Source: JBGQJN01 sp964423175 (GTDB lineage: Bacteria > Patescibacteriota > Minisyncoccia > 2-02-FULL-40-12 > IGHO2-01-FULL-4-A). Taken from it: 39,846 nucleotides of DNA. The stretch spans positions 1 through 39,846 of the forward strand of contig CAYRDM010000001.1 of the NCBI GenBank assembly GCA_964423175.1, read 5' to 3'. Below the pieces are notes generated by a model, which made no database searches, was not told the origin of the DNA, and saw only the letters and a program-made list of their open reading frames with translations. Positions within the stretch are counted from its first letter, which is position 1; every line of letters begins with the position of its first letter. This document shows, one piece after another, positions 1 to 7,361 of this stretch. The position numbers were made by a program, and so were the translations under genes.

Positions 1-1
1 A

Positions 2-475
2 GAACTAAGCCTGGATCTGGTCACAGACGAATCGAAAAGAGGAATCTTGGGCAAACCCCACTTCGGAGGAAACTGGTCCGGAGGTCCTTGCTACCAACCA
101 CTAACCGATGAGCTGTTCAGGGTCCTGCTGCCCTTCTTGATTTCGTTCAACGGAGATCTTGCGGATGTTGTAAAATATTCATCGAATACCAGCGCACAGG
201 TAATCCTGCCCTGGACTGATCTTGGCCTGGGCGGTCTTAGATCTCTATCCGCTTTATTAAAAGAATTTTTAATGGGAAATGAAACACTTAAAAAAATAAT
301 TAATGGATCTATCATAGAGCTTAGTCCCGACCCTCTACTCAGGAGAGGAATAGGTTATGGGAATCCGCGATCGGACATTTTTCTAATAGAGGCATTGCAA
401 AACAGATTGATGGAACAATGGGAAGAACAAGTGAGCGAATTCAAAAGGCAACTTGGACAAGCCAGAAAATGGTAA
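2..475 (+). CDS. Orphan protein, 5' end outside the window
   Basis: The reading frame is open from base 2 and has no stop before the first candidate start (TTG at 47), so the gene most likely begins upstream of the window and about 157 residues are visible. I do not recognise the family. The visible part has a Gly/Trp-rich stretch (FGGNWSGGPCYQP), a hydrophobic segment around LLPFLISF and a charged C-terminal helix rich in Glu, Gln, Arg and Lys. No signal peptide can be judged because the N-terminus is missing. A short hairpin terminator follows directly. It could be a complete 142-aa protein from the TTG, but no convincing Shine-Dalgarno precedes it. Confidence 0.6.
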   Translation, partial: ELSLDLVTDESKRGILGKPHFGGNWSGGPCYQPLTDELFRVLLPFLISFNGDLADVVKYSSNTSAQVILPWTDLGLGGLRSLSALLKEFLMGNETLKKIINGSIIELSPDPLLRRGIGYGNPRSDIFLIEALQNRLMEQWEEQVSEFKRQLGQARKW

Positions 476-497
476 AACCCCTTATCGGGGTTTTTAT
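474..497 (+). terminator. Intrinsic terminator
   Basis: An ACCCC/GGGGT stem with a five-base loop is followed by a T-run. It begins at the stop codon of the upstream plus-strand gene. Confidence 0.7.
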
Positions 498-517
498 ATT
501 TCAAAAATAAATTAAAA

Positions 518-916
518 TTAGTCTCCTTCAAAATCATCTTCAGCAAAATCCATGGTCTCGATTTGAAAATCCAAATCATTAAGTATCAGGAGCAATTCTA
601 AATTGTGCTGCATTCCTTTTGTAAAGTGCGCCAGCGTAAAACCTTCCAACCAATTCAATTCCCCCCTAGACTCGCATTTGTGTGTGTCTTTATAAATACT
701 GGCTTGGATTTCGGCATCATAACTAATAGCGTCTTTGATCTGCCTGGCAAGTTTTTGTCTGCCAGCAGCGCTCCTCAAATCATGCCAAATATTACTGTGC
801 ACAATGCCCTCAGGTTTCCAGGACATATTGCCGAAGGAATCCGGGGGAAAATATGGTTTCAAATTTTCAAAAATCTTTTTGGCATTTCTAGATAACTCAA
901 TCACGTCTCTTCCCAT
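518..916 (-). CDS. Orphan soluble protein, 132 aa
   Basis: I do not recognise this protein. It is predicted soluble and helical, with an acidic C-terminal tail (FAEDDFEGD) and no signal peptide or membrane segment. The start was set at the ATG giving MGRDVIELS because a strong GGAGG lies five bases upstream; the frame stays open 14 codons further but has no ribosome binding site there. It ends about 20 bases from the terminator of the convergent upstream gene. Several similar short orphans with good ribosome binding sites lie elsewhere in the window, as is usual in CPR genomes. Confidence 0.7.
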   Translation of the reverse strand: MGRDVIELSRNAKKIFENLKPYFPPDSFGNMSWKPEGIVHSNIWHDLRSAAGRQKLARQIKDAISYDAEIQASIYKDTHKCESRGELNWLEGFTLAHFTKGMQHNLELLLILNDLDFQIETMDFAEDDFEGD

Positions 917-979
917 GGTACCTCCAAAAACCAAAACGCCACCCGAACAAGGTAGCATTTTTTATAAAACGAATCCACC

Positions 980-1429
980 CTATCTACTCTCCACGTGCAT
1001 GGGCTCAAGCTGTGCCGCGATAACCACGGCGGCTGAAATAATTAATAGGTTTTTTATAATATACTGACCTTCTAGAGTGGGCACAAAAAAACCCGACCAG
1101 GTCTCTTGCCTCAACATCACTAAAGGCAAAAACGTAGTCACCATGTGTATCGCCAATAGTGCAATCGATAATCTTTCCGCACCTTTTATCAAAAATAAAA
1201 TTCCAATAAGTGCCTCGAACAAACCAAAAAGAATCATGAAAGTATGGAAACTCATAAATGGCACTGTGCGGGAAAAAAGATGCTCGACTAATTCACTAGC
1301 GGGACTCTGGCCGACAACCTTCAATATCCCAAACCAAAAGAAAACGACAAATATTCCGGTACGCGCAAGAGGTAAAGAAATTTTCCTAAAAAATCTTATT
1401 AATTTGTCGTCAATTTTATGTATCAACAT
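980..1429 (-). CDS. DoxX/DUF417-like membrane protein
   Basis: A small integral membrane protein of 149 aa with four hydrophobic segments at about residues 22-40, 60-78, 84-105 and 125-143. The first carries FFWFGILKVVG after a conserved-looking Arg, and the last begins with EGQYIIKN. This resembles the DoxX / DUF417 (YkgB) superfamily, in which a W-x-G-x-x-K motif sits in the first helix and a G-Q-Y/F...K-N/D motif opens the last. Members have been linked to redox or stress functions, but no reaction is established for most, so I only assign the fold family. No clear Shine-Dalgarno is visible before the ATG. Confidence 0.7.
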   Translation of the reverse strand: MLIHKIDDKLIRFFRKISLPLARTGIFVVFFWFGILKVVGQSPASELVEHLFSRTVPFMSFHTFMILFGLFEALIGILFLIKGAERLSIALLAIHMVTTFLPLVMLRQETWSGFFVPTLEGQYIIKNLLIISAAVVIAAQLEPMHVESR

Positions 1430-1512
1430 GTTTAATTTAATTTTAGCATGTTATATATATTTTTAAAACAAAATAAATTAAAAAGGCGCGCAAATAGCAC
1501 GCCCCAATTTTC

Positions 1513-2262
1513 CTATACAAAAGGCCGACGCAAAAGCAAACGGGTCCATGGAGTAATGCGGTCTGCGATCTCTGCGAATGGACCAAGCGCTCTTATCTTC
1601 TCGCCTATATACCAAGAGGTATCAATCACTTCCCAACCAGGAAAGTTAGATAGAAGCCACCCTCGACTGTTTGACCAAGGATGATAGAGGCTAGGGCGTT
1701 GATTACCGAACCACCTTTTCGTATGAAGCTCACGCAAATACCAATAATTCGGAATGGCCAAAAATACATAATCAGCGGCCACCCTCTTAACTTCGTTTAG
1801 AAAGGATATTCTATCAACAAGACGCGGAATGAATTCCAAAACAGAAACGACAACTACGATTTCGAACGCTCCATCATAAAAAGGCAGCGGCCTGCCGGCT
1901 TCAATATTAACTAGGCTTACATCCGTGTTTTCAATTGAAGCACGAAGGCGAGCTGCATTTACTGAAAGCTGGTGAGGATCAACTCCTACAACAAATGTCT
2001 TGGGGAAAACTTTTTTCAAAGCTACCGTGCTGCCTCCTGTACTACAACCGAGATCCAAAATCCGGCGTGGTTTTCCGGGAAAACTTTCACGAATAATTTT
2101 ACAAAACCCGTTAGAATGCGCCTCGACGCGGCCCAATTCTCGTTTTAAAAAATCTTGGTTTATAGACTCGCACCCCTTGGGAGAATCAACCCCAACAATA
2201 TCTTGGGAACCGGCACCTTGCCGAATCAATAATTCGAGCTCTTTGCTTGCGGCAACCCCCAT
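1513..2262 (-). CDS. Class I SAM-dependent methyltransferase
   Basis: Predicted to transfer a methyl group from S-adenosylmethionine; the acceptor is unknown. Motif I is RILDLGCSTGGST (about residues 66-78), the acidic end of strand beta2 is VGVDPHQLSVNAAR, and a PLPFYDGAFEIVVVVSVLEF segment matches the motif II/III region, typical of the Methyltransf_11/25 type. The C-terminal third is rich in aromatic residues (IPNYWYLRELH, SLYHPW), probably substrate-facing. Length (249 aa) fits a single-domain enzyme. AGGAAAG precedes the ATG, and a consensus promoter lies about 45 bases upstream. It stands alone between unrelated genes, which gives no hint about the substrate. Confidence 0.85.
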   Translation of the reverse strand: MGVAASKELELLIRQGAGSQDIVGVDSPKGCESINQDFLKRELGRVEAHSNGFCKIIRESFPGKPRRILDLGCSTGGSTVALKKVFPKTFVVGVDPHQLSVNAARLRASIENTDVSLVNIEAGRPLPFYDGAFEIVVVVSVLEFIPRLVDRISFLNEVKRVAADYVFLAIPNYWYLRELHTKRWFGNQRPSLYHPWSNSRGWLLSNFPGWEVIDTSWYIGEKIRALGPFAEIADRITPWTRLLLRRPFV

Positions 2263-2303
2263 GCTGTCTTTCCTGGTAAAATAGTTTTAACAGAACTTAA
2301 AAG

Positions 2304-2332
2304 ATTATAAAATAGTTATATCTTAATGTCAA
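2304..2332 (-). promoter_or_regulatory. Consensus sigma70-type promoter
   Basis: TTGACA-N17-TATAAT on the minus strand, a perfect match to the housekeeping consensus. It drives the methyltransferase gene with an untranslated leader of about 35 bases. Confidence 0.85.
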
Positions 2333-2371
2333 GCAAAATTTATTTTCAAAATAAAATTATTTTCTATGTCT

Positions 2372-2401
2372 TATTAAAAACCGGCCATTAAATGGCCGGT
2401 C
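2372..2401 (-). terminator. Intrinsic terminator
   Basis: ACCGGCCAT and ATGGCCGGT arms form a stable hairpin followed on the minus strand by TTTTTAAT. It ends transcription of the multi-pass membrane protein gene just upstream of it in transcription order. Confidence 0.85.
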
Positions 2402-2406
2402 GGTAT

Positions 2407-3078
2407 CTATACTTGATTGGACTTAACTTGGAAATCTTCTGGCGGATTAACCGGCGGGCATATATTTTCTTTGATTGCTTTTAAATATGCCCCGACTTGA
2501 TGGAAAAAATTCTTTATCCTGTCCCTGGGCTTACTTGGTATCAGTAGAAAAACGACTGCAGAAATCACGACAAGAAGCCAAGCAAAAAAAATATATTCCA
2601 AAAACTTAAGTGTGTCATGAAAAAGTTTCATAAAGTCTAGATATAAACCGCTGCTAAAAAAGGCCACAGACATAATTGCCAGTAACGCTCCGAAAAACAA
2701 TGCGGCTCTTGTACCGCTGGGAACGGCCTCTAACCTTTTATCGATATACAATAAAAGGCGTAAAAAGCTTAAACAAAGAGCAAGCAGAAAAAACAAAAGA
2801 GAAAAAATCAAGAAAAAAACAACAGCGAAATTAAACACAGTTCCTTTAATATCCCTTGGCATATATCTTAAAACGCCAAAAAAACCTCCGATCAAAACAC
2901 TACCAATCAGCCATACCTTAAGAAGAGAGAGCTCACGAGCTACGTAGGATAAAAACCCGTCAACTGCTCCCCAAAAATATGGGCAAAGATTATTAGGCCG
3001 TTTTATTTCCTTGCCATCAATCTCAAAACTTTTGCAATAAAAATACCAGAGAACATCATCTTTCTTGATATTGATCAT
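2407..3078 (-). CDS. Multi-pass membrane protein, unknown function
   Basis: A 223-aa protein with a soluble N-terminal 45 residues (WYFYCKSFEI...NNLCPYFW) and four strongly hydrophobic segments at roughly 52-70, 82-112, 124-146 and 160-180, then a basic amphipathic stretch and a Pro-rich hydrophilic tail. I see no transporter signature, enzyme motif or signal peptide cleavage site. The Cys-x-Tyr-Phe-Trp near the first membrane segment is its only distinctive motif. The start is well supported by GGAGGATCAGG before the ATG, with its own promoter and terminator, so it forms a single-gene unit. Function unassigned. Confidence 0.75.
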   Translation of the reverse strand: MINIKKDDVLWYFYCKSFEIDGKEIKRPNNLCPYFWGAVDGFLSYVARELSLLKVWLIGSVLIGGFFGVLRYMPRDIKGTVFNFAVVFFLIFSLLFFLLALCLSFLRLLLYIDKRLEAVPSGTRAALFFGALLAIMSVAFFSSGLYLDFMKLFHDTLKFLEYIFFAWLLVVISAVVFLLIPSKPRDRIKNFFHQVGAYLKAIKENICPPVNPPEDFQVKSNQV

Positions 3079-3125
3079 CCTGATCCTCCAAATTCCATAT
3101 TTTTAAGTTACGATTTATCTAAAAT

Positions 3126-3154
3126 ACTATAAACACTAATCTACAAAAAGTCAA
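3126..3154 (-). promoter_or_regulatory. Sigma70-type promoter
   Basis: TTGACT-N17-TATAGT on the minus strand, placed to give a leader of about 40 bases before the multi-pass membrane protein gene. Confidence 0.75.
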
Positions 3155-3176
3155 TGAGCGGAGGATGTCAGAGAGA

Positions 3177-3929
3177 TCATGCCAAAATAAATTCAACCGG
3201 GCTATGGTCAGATACCCTGTCGGGAAGTACAGAACATTTGCCACCACCCTTATCAAAAGTCATTTTATCAATAAAGACATGGTCACATCTCAAGTGAATT
3301 CCAATGTTAAATAGGCCCAGGAAGGCAGCAATCCTACTTGGAAGATGAGCAGTGTTCTCGCTATAACGACTATCTAATGTCGGGCCACAGCCCTCAGAGA
3401 GCCAGGCAAAATCTGGAGTAAGAATTCCTGCCATGTCTTTGGGTTCACGAGGAAAGCCAGCATTAAAGTCCCCGGCGAGCATAACTCTACCAGGACCCTC
3501 ACTAAGCAAAATTTCTTTTGCAATTTGCAATTCTTTGAGTCTGACGTGTCGGTCAATACCTGAATGTAGGTGGGTAGAAGCCGCCCGCAAAATCCCCTCG
3601 CCAGCATCTATTTCTGCCCAAAGCAATCCGAAACATGGATGTTTAAAACCGCGAACAGGATCATAGCGCATAGAAGAAAAAGATCTAAATCCTATTTTAG
3701 AAAGTTTGTAACCAGTCCTGTATGCGATACACAACTGGCTATCACATCCGGTTTCTTTATTAAAAGACCTTACTAACTGATAGGCAGGATGATCAAGAAT
3801 TGCCATTACTTTTTCTTCCACCTCTTGAAGTAGTAAAATATCATACTCTCGGGAGTTCAATATGCGACGCAAAAAATCCCCCAACTGGGGTTGTTCTCCG
3901 TGCTGACAGTTTAAACTTAAAAATTTCAT
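3177..3929 (-). CDS. Endonuclease/exonuclease/phosphatase (EEP) family protein
   Basis: A 250-aa single EEP domain, the fold shared by ExoIII, DNase I, sphingomyelinases and inositol phosphatases. The key motifs are all present: SLNCQH at the N-terminus, LLLQEV with the metal-binding Glu, STHLHSG, the catalytic GDFNAGF, DHVFID, and the closing SDHSPVEF with the catalytic Asp-His pair. No signal peptide is visible, so it probably acts in the cytoplasm. The substrate (nucleic acid or phosphodiester lipid) cannot be told from sequence; it lacks obvious AP-endonuclease loops. An AGG about nine bases before the ATG supports the start. Confidence 0.85.
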   Translation of the reverse strand: MKFLSLNCQHGEQPQLGDFLRRILNSREYDILLLQEVEEKVMAILDHPAYQLVRSFNKETGCDSQLCIAYRTGYKLSKIGFRSFSSMRYDPVRGFKHPCFGLLWAEIDAGEGILRAASTHLHSGIDRHVRLKELQIAKEILLSEGPGRVMLAGDFNAGFPREPKDMAGILTPDFAWLSEGCGPTLDSRYSENTAHLPSRIAAFLGLFNIGIHLRCDHVFIDKMTFDKGGGKCSVLPDRVSDHSPVEFILA

Positions 3930-3994
3930 AAACAGCTAACCTGCAAGAAAAATCTATATTTCATTTAATTCTTTTTATTAATAGCAATTGATCT

Positions 3995-4282
3995 CTATTT
4001 ATTAATTTCATGCGTTTCGCATGCACCATGCTTATATCGAATTGAATACCACAATATGACTCCCGGAGCGACGATATTCCATACCTGTAAAGTCACAAAA
4101 ACCCTGTCCCTGATGAGATAAGAGTGTATTAGGAGAAATACTGCGGACAGAAGCCAAAGTGTATACGCATAGCGGCTAATACCCGCAGAACAGTGTTCCT
4201 TGATAAGATGCATGATTTGTGGAATATACGCGACAACGACGAGCGCCATTCCTAGGAAACCGAAAAAATGTGAAAGTGTCAT
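3995..4282 (-). CDS. SemiSWEET-like PQ-loop membrane protein
   Basis: A 95-aa protein with three hydrophobic helices (about 5-25, 38-57, 62-82), the size and layout of a bacterial SemiSWEET half-transporter. The first helix carries the PQ motif (AYIPQIM), followed by a Ser-Ala-Gly-Ile-Ser segment of the kind that precedes helix 2, and an Asn (VWNI) in helix 3, as used for substrate binding in this family. Such proteins dimerise and move small sugars across the cytoplasmic membrane. Its start lies two bases after the stop of the upstream flavoprotein, so the pair is co-transcribed and probably translationally coupled. The substrate is unknown. Confidence 0.75.
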   Translation of the reverse strand: MTLSHFFGFLGMALVVVAYIPQIMHLIKEHCSAGISRYAYTLWLLSAVFLLIHSYLIRDRVFVTLQVWNIVAPGVILWYSIRYKHGACETHEINK

Positions 4283-4284
4283 AG

Positions 4285-5004
4285 TTAGTAACCAGAAAAT
4301 TCCTCAGTGCGGATATTATCCTCATTGACCCCTAGTTTAATAAGCATTCCACGCATCACAGCGACCATCTCGGATGGGCCCGCAAGATAATAAATAGGAT
4401 TTGTAACATCCGCTAGATATTTTCGGATTAGTTTTTGGTCAATGTGGCCACGATTACCAACCCAAGAAAGTTTTGATTTATCCATCTCCGTCATTGTACC
4501 AATAAAATGGTAATTTAAATTTTCTTTCTCTAACCCTTGGAGCTCCGCGAGAAATGCACTGTCTTCTGGCCGATGATTTGAATAAAAAAGATACAATTCA
4601 TGAGATAGCATTCTTTTTGTCGCGTCCAGAAGAATCGAACGGACTGGTGTAATACCAATTCCGCCAATTAAAAAAACTGCTGGCCGTGAAATGTTGTTAT
4701 GAAGTGTGAAAGATCCAAAAGGACCTTCCAACTGCAGTTCAAGATTTGTCTCCGTTTTCATAACTCTTTTAAAAGCAGTGTCTCGCATACGGGTAGCAAT
4801 CATAAGTTCTTTTTCATGGGGTGCAGAGGCAATAGAAAAAGCCCGGGTGTTACCTTCCGTGTCGGTTTCTGGCGGATTAATAATTGTTAAGTCCAGAGAG
4901 TTACCAGCTTTATAGTCAAAGCCAGATGGTTTTTCAAAATAAAAGGCGATTGTACCTTCCGCAACTTCTTTTCGTTCAATGAGTTTTGATGTGTATTTTG
5001 CCAT
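4285..5004 (-). CDS. FNR-type FAD/NAD(P)H oxidoreductase
   Basis: A 239-aa ferredoxin-NADP reductase-fold flavoprotein. The N-terminal FAD barrel contains RAFSIAS (residues 54-60), the R-x-Y/F-S flavin-phosphate motif. The C-terminal Rossmann domain opens with GGIGITP (114-120) and has YLAGPSEMV near 205-213, the usual G-P-x-x-M substrate-side motif, and it ends in a Gly-Tyr. It lacks a 2Fe-2S domain, so it should pass electrons between NAD(P)H and a separate partner such as ferredoxin or flavodoxin, or to a membrane acceptor. It is the first gene of a two-gene unit with the PQ-loop protein. A TAGATT six bases before the ATG could make it leaderless, but no -35 is evident. Confidence 0.85.
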   Translation of the reverse strand: MAKYTSKLIERKEVAEGTIAFYFEKPSGFDYKAGNSLDLTIINPPETDTEGNTRAFSIASAPHEKELMIATRMRDTAFKRVMKTETNLELQLEGPFGSFTLHNNISRPAVFLIGGIGITPVRSILLDATKRMLSHELYLFYSNHRPEDSAFLAELQGLEKENLNYHFIGTMTEMDKSKLSWVGNRGHIDQKLIRKYLADVTNPIYYLAGPSEMVAVMRGMLIKLGVNEDNIRTEEFSGY

Positions 5005-5086
5005 TATAATAATCTAAAGCCCAGGTGGATTCCCGCCGCAGGCGCTATACAAATACATTCCCGCCAAAAATTATGATTTTCAATTT

Positions 5087-5172
5087 TGGCGGAGGGTGTG
5101 GGACTCGAACCCACGAGGGATTGCTCCCGCACGCTTTCCAAGCGTGTGCCATAGCCGCTAGGCGAACCCTCC
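5087..5172 (-). tRNA. tRNA-Ser (anticodon GGA), CCA encoded
   Basis: The acceptor GGAGGGT pairs with ACCCTCC over seven bases, the anticodon loop TTGGAAA gives GGA, the long variable arm CGGGAGCAATCCCTCG is of the serine type, and the T loop GTTCGAGTC is standard. The 3' CCA is encoded. Confidence 0.95.
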
Positions 5173-5247
5173 AATTTCTCGGTATAACCTCGAGCAAAAA
5201 ATACCCTCGAGAATTTAAAAAATAATATCACAAATCTCTACTTATCT

Positions 5248-5274
5248 AAAGCCCCGACTTGGAGTCGGGGCTTT
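5248..5274 (-). terminator. Bidirectional hairpin terminator after groEL
   Basis: Arms AAAGCCCCGACT and AGTCGGGGCTTT form a 12-bp stem five bases past the groEL stop. The T-rich flank is better on the plus strand, but position and stability fit termination of the groESL transcript. Confidence 0.75.
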
Positions 5275-5278
5275 GATT

Positions 5279-6907
5279 TTAATATTCTGGCATTGCTGAC
5301 GGAGCTGAATTCTTTTCCTTTTCTTCCGGCAAATCGGTTACAACAGCATCGGTCGTAAGTATAAGCGACGCAACAGAAGCCGCATTGGTCAACGAGGTTC
5401 TGACGACTTTGAATGGGTCAATAATTCCAGATTTTATCATATCTACATATTCACTCTTACTAGCATCAAATCCCATACCACTTTGCAAAACCATAACCTT
5501 TTGAATAACCTCGTTTGAATCCTTACCTGCATTTTCGGCAATTGCCCTGAGTGGCTTCTCCAAAACCGTCTTAATAATTGAGACGCCCTTTGCTTCATCA
5601 CCAAATTCTGAAACACCCACGGCTTTAAAGTTAAGCTCCTTAGCTATTTCAAATAATGCGATGCCTCCGCCAGGGACTATTCCCTCTTCCAAGGCAGCAC
5701 GAGTAGCCGCTACGGCGTCATCTATTCTAAATTTCTTTTCTTTGAGCTCTGTTTCTGTTGCGGCTCCGACACGAATTACGGCAACGCCGCCAGCAAGCTT
5801 GGCCAAACGCTCCTGTAATTTTTCTTTATCAAATTCCGAGGTGGCTTTAGAAATTTGGTTTTTGATATTTACGACTCTTTTGTCTATTTCTGTTTTCTTG
5901 CCCTTGCCACCGACTATGACGGTCTTGTCTTTATCAGAGACAACTCTGCGAGCACGGCCAAGAACGGTGAGCTCAACTGAATCTAATTTAACGCCCTTGT
6001 CTTCTGATATAACCTGCGCGCCAGTAACGATAGCTATGTCTTCGAGCAAATCCTTTTTGCGGTCACCAAAACCTGGAGCCTTAACCGCAAGTGCGTTGAA
6101 ATTGCCACGCAATTTATTAACTACAAGAGTTGCCAAAGCATCTCCGTCAACGTCTTCAGCGATAATAACGAGGTCGCGTTTGCCTGATTTAGAAATTTTT
6201 TCTAACAAACCAATTATGTCCCTGATTGAAGAAATTTTCTTGTCGGTTATCAGGATGTAAGGATCTTCATAGACAGACTCCATTCTTTCCGAATTGGTAA
6301 CCATGTAATGAGAGATGTAGCCTTTATCGAATTGCATACCGTCAACAAGTTCCGTGGCCATATCAAAAGTCTGTGATTCCTCAACAGTAACGACCCCGTC
6401 TTTGCCAACTTTATGAAAAACATCGGCAACCAACTTACCAAGTTCGCTGTCGTTAGCAGAAATTGTAGCAACTTCTTTTATTTTTTCGTAACCACTGACT
6501 TTTTGACTACGTGTAGCAAGTTTCTTTGTCACCCATTCCACCGCCCTATCCATTCCTCGTTTTAATACGATCGGATTCGCCCCGGAATTAACAGCGCTGA
6601 AACCTTCAGCAACAATTGCCTGAGCAAGAACGGTAGCAGTTGTTGTACCGTCTCCAGATATATCATTAGTTCTAGAGGCAACTTCTTTTATAAGTTCGGC
6701 ACCAATATTCTCAAATTTGTCTTTAAGTTCTATTTCCTTAGCAACCGTTACGCCATCTTTGGTAATAGTTGGCGAACCATAACCCTTATCCAGCAGGACA
6801 TTGCGGCCCTTGGGGCCAAGGGTAACCTTAACTGCATTCGCAATTTTATCGACACCGCGCTTTAAAGCTTCGCGAGCCTGTTCTTTATATTGTATTTGTT
6901 TTGCCAT
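5279..6907 (-). CDS. groL: Chaperonin GroEL (Hsp60)
   Basis: A full-length 542-aa GroEL that folds cytosolic proteins in an ATP-driven double ring capped by GroES. The N-terminal VTLGPKGRNV, the nucleotide loop GDGTTTATVLAQ, the apical GFGDRKK and the equatorial VPGGG are all present, so the chaperonin should be active. The C-terminus reads EKEKNSAPSAMPEY and does not end in the GGM-repeat tail of E. coli GroEL, so the flexible tail that fills the cavity is different in character. It follows groES by 22 bases and shares its CIRCE-controlled promoter. A stable hairpin follows the stop codon. Confidence 0.98.
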   Translation of the reverse strand: MAKQIQYKEQAREALKRGVDKIANAVKVTLGPKGRNVLLDKGYGSPTITKDGVTVAKEIELKDKFENIGAELIKEVASRTNDISGDGTTTATVLAQAIVAEGFSAVNSGANPIVLKRGMDRAVEWVTKKLATRSQKVSGYEKIKEVATISANDSELGKLVADVFHKVGKDGVVTVEESQTFDMATELVDGMQFDKGYISHYMVTNSERMESVYEDPYILITDKKISSIRDIIGLLEKISKSGKRDLVIIAEDVDGDALATLVVNKLRGNFNALAVKAPGFGDRKKDLLEDIAIVTGAQVISEDKGVKLDSVELTVLGRARRVVSDKDKTVIVGGKGKKTEIDKRVVNIKNQISKATSEFDKEKLQERLAKLAGGVAVIRVGAATETELKEKKFRIDDAVAATRAALEEGIVPGGGIALFEIAKELNFKAVGVSEFGDEAKGVSIIKTVLEKPLRAIAENAGKDSNEVIQKVMVLQSGMGFDASKSEYVDMIKSGIIDPFKVVRTSLTNAASVASLILTTDAVVTDLPEEKEKNSAPSAMPEY

Positions 6908-6929
6908 TTTTTATTTGTTAGTTTTTATG

Positions 6930-7217
6930 TTACTCGATTATTGCAAGGATATTATCTTCCTTTGCTATCAAATATTCTTTTCCGTCGACCTTCACCTGAT
7001 CAGGGCCATATTTGGTAAACAAAACCTTGTCGCCCTTTTTCACATTCATCGGAATTCTTTTACCATTTTCATCAAGACGACCAGCACCAACCGCAACAAC
7101 ACGCCCCTTTTCTGGACGCTCTTTATCAACTGTCTCGGGCAATATTATTCCGCCCTTAGTTTTTTCCTCATACAAAGCTTCGATTAGAACTCTGTCGCCC
7201 AAAGGTTTAATTTTCAT
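6930..7217 (-). CDS. groS: Co-chaperonin GroES
   Basis: A 95-aa GroES beginning with MKIKPLGDRVLIE and containing the mobile loop EEKTKGGIILPET, which contacts GroEL, and the roof region GRLDENGKR. It caps the GroEL ring during the folding cycle. It is the promoter-proximal gene of the groES-groEL operon, the usual bacterial order. No good Shine-Dalgarno is visible before the ATG (AACTTT only). A CIRCE operator lies about 35 bases upstream, so heat-shock control by HrcA is expected. Confidence 0.97.
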   Translation of the reverse strand: MKIKPLGDRVLIEALYEEKTKGGIILPETVDKERPEKGRVVAVGAGRLDENGKRIPMNVKKGDKVLFTKYGPDQVKVDGKEYLIAKEDNILAIIE

Positions 7218-7252
7218 AAAGTTATCAGACTATTAATTAATTTAAAATATTA

Positions 7253-7279
7253 TTGGCACTTTTGACCATAGAGTGCTAA
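7253..7279 (-). promoter_or_regulatory. CIRCE operator (HrcA site)
   Basis: On the coding strand TTAGCACTC, nine bases, then AAGTGCCAA. The first arm is a perfect CIRCE half-site, the second matches at seven of nine positions, and the spacer has the canonical length. It covers the predicted transcription start of groES, where HrcA binding would block the promoter. Confidence 0.9.
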
Positions 7280-7284
7280 ACACC

Positions 7285-7313
7285 ATATTACTCAAGAAAA
7301 AAATGATGTCAAC
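7285..7313 (-). promoter_or_regulatory. groESL promoter
   Basis: TTGACA-N17-TAATAT directly upstream of the CIRCE element. This is a housekeeping-type promoter, so heat control is by repression and not by an alternative sigma factor. Confidence 0.88.
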
Positions 7314-7329
7314 ATCTTGGTCTTTCCAT

Positions 7330-7354
7330 AAATAAAAACCTGCTTAATGCAGGC
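7330..7354 (-). terminator. Short intrinsic terminator
   Basis: A five-pair CCTGC/GCAGG hairpin is followed on the minus strand by TTTTTATTT, just after the stop codon of the S55-type gene. Confidence 0.65.
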
Positions 7355-7361
7355 TTTAATA

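Noticed and set aside
5004..5231. ORFs on both strands over tRNA-Ser
   Set aside because: They cover the tRNA and its flanks; the tRNA fold is unambiguous.
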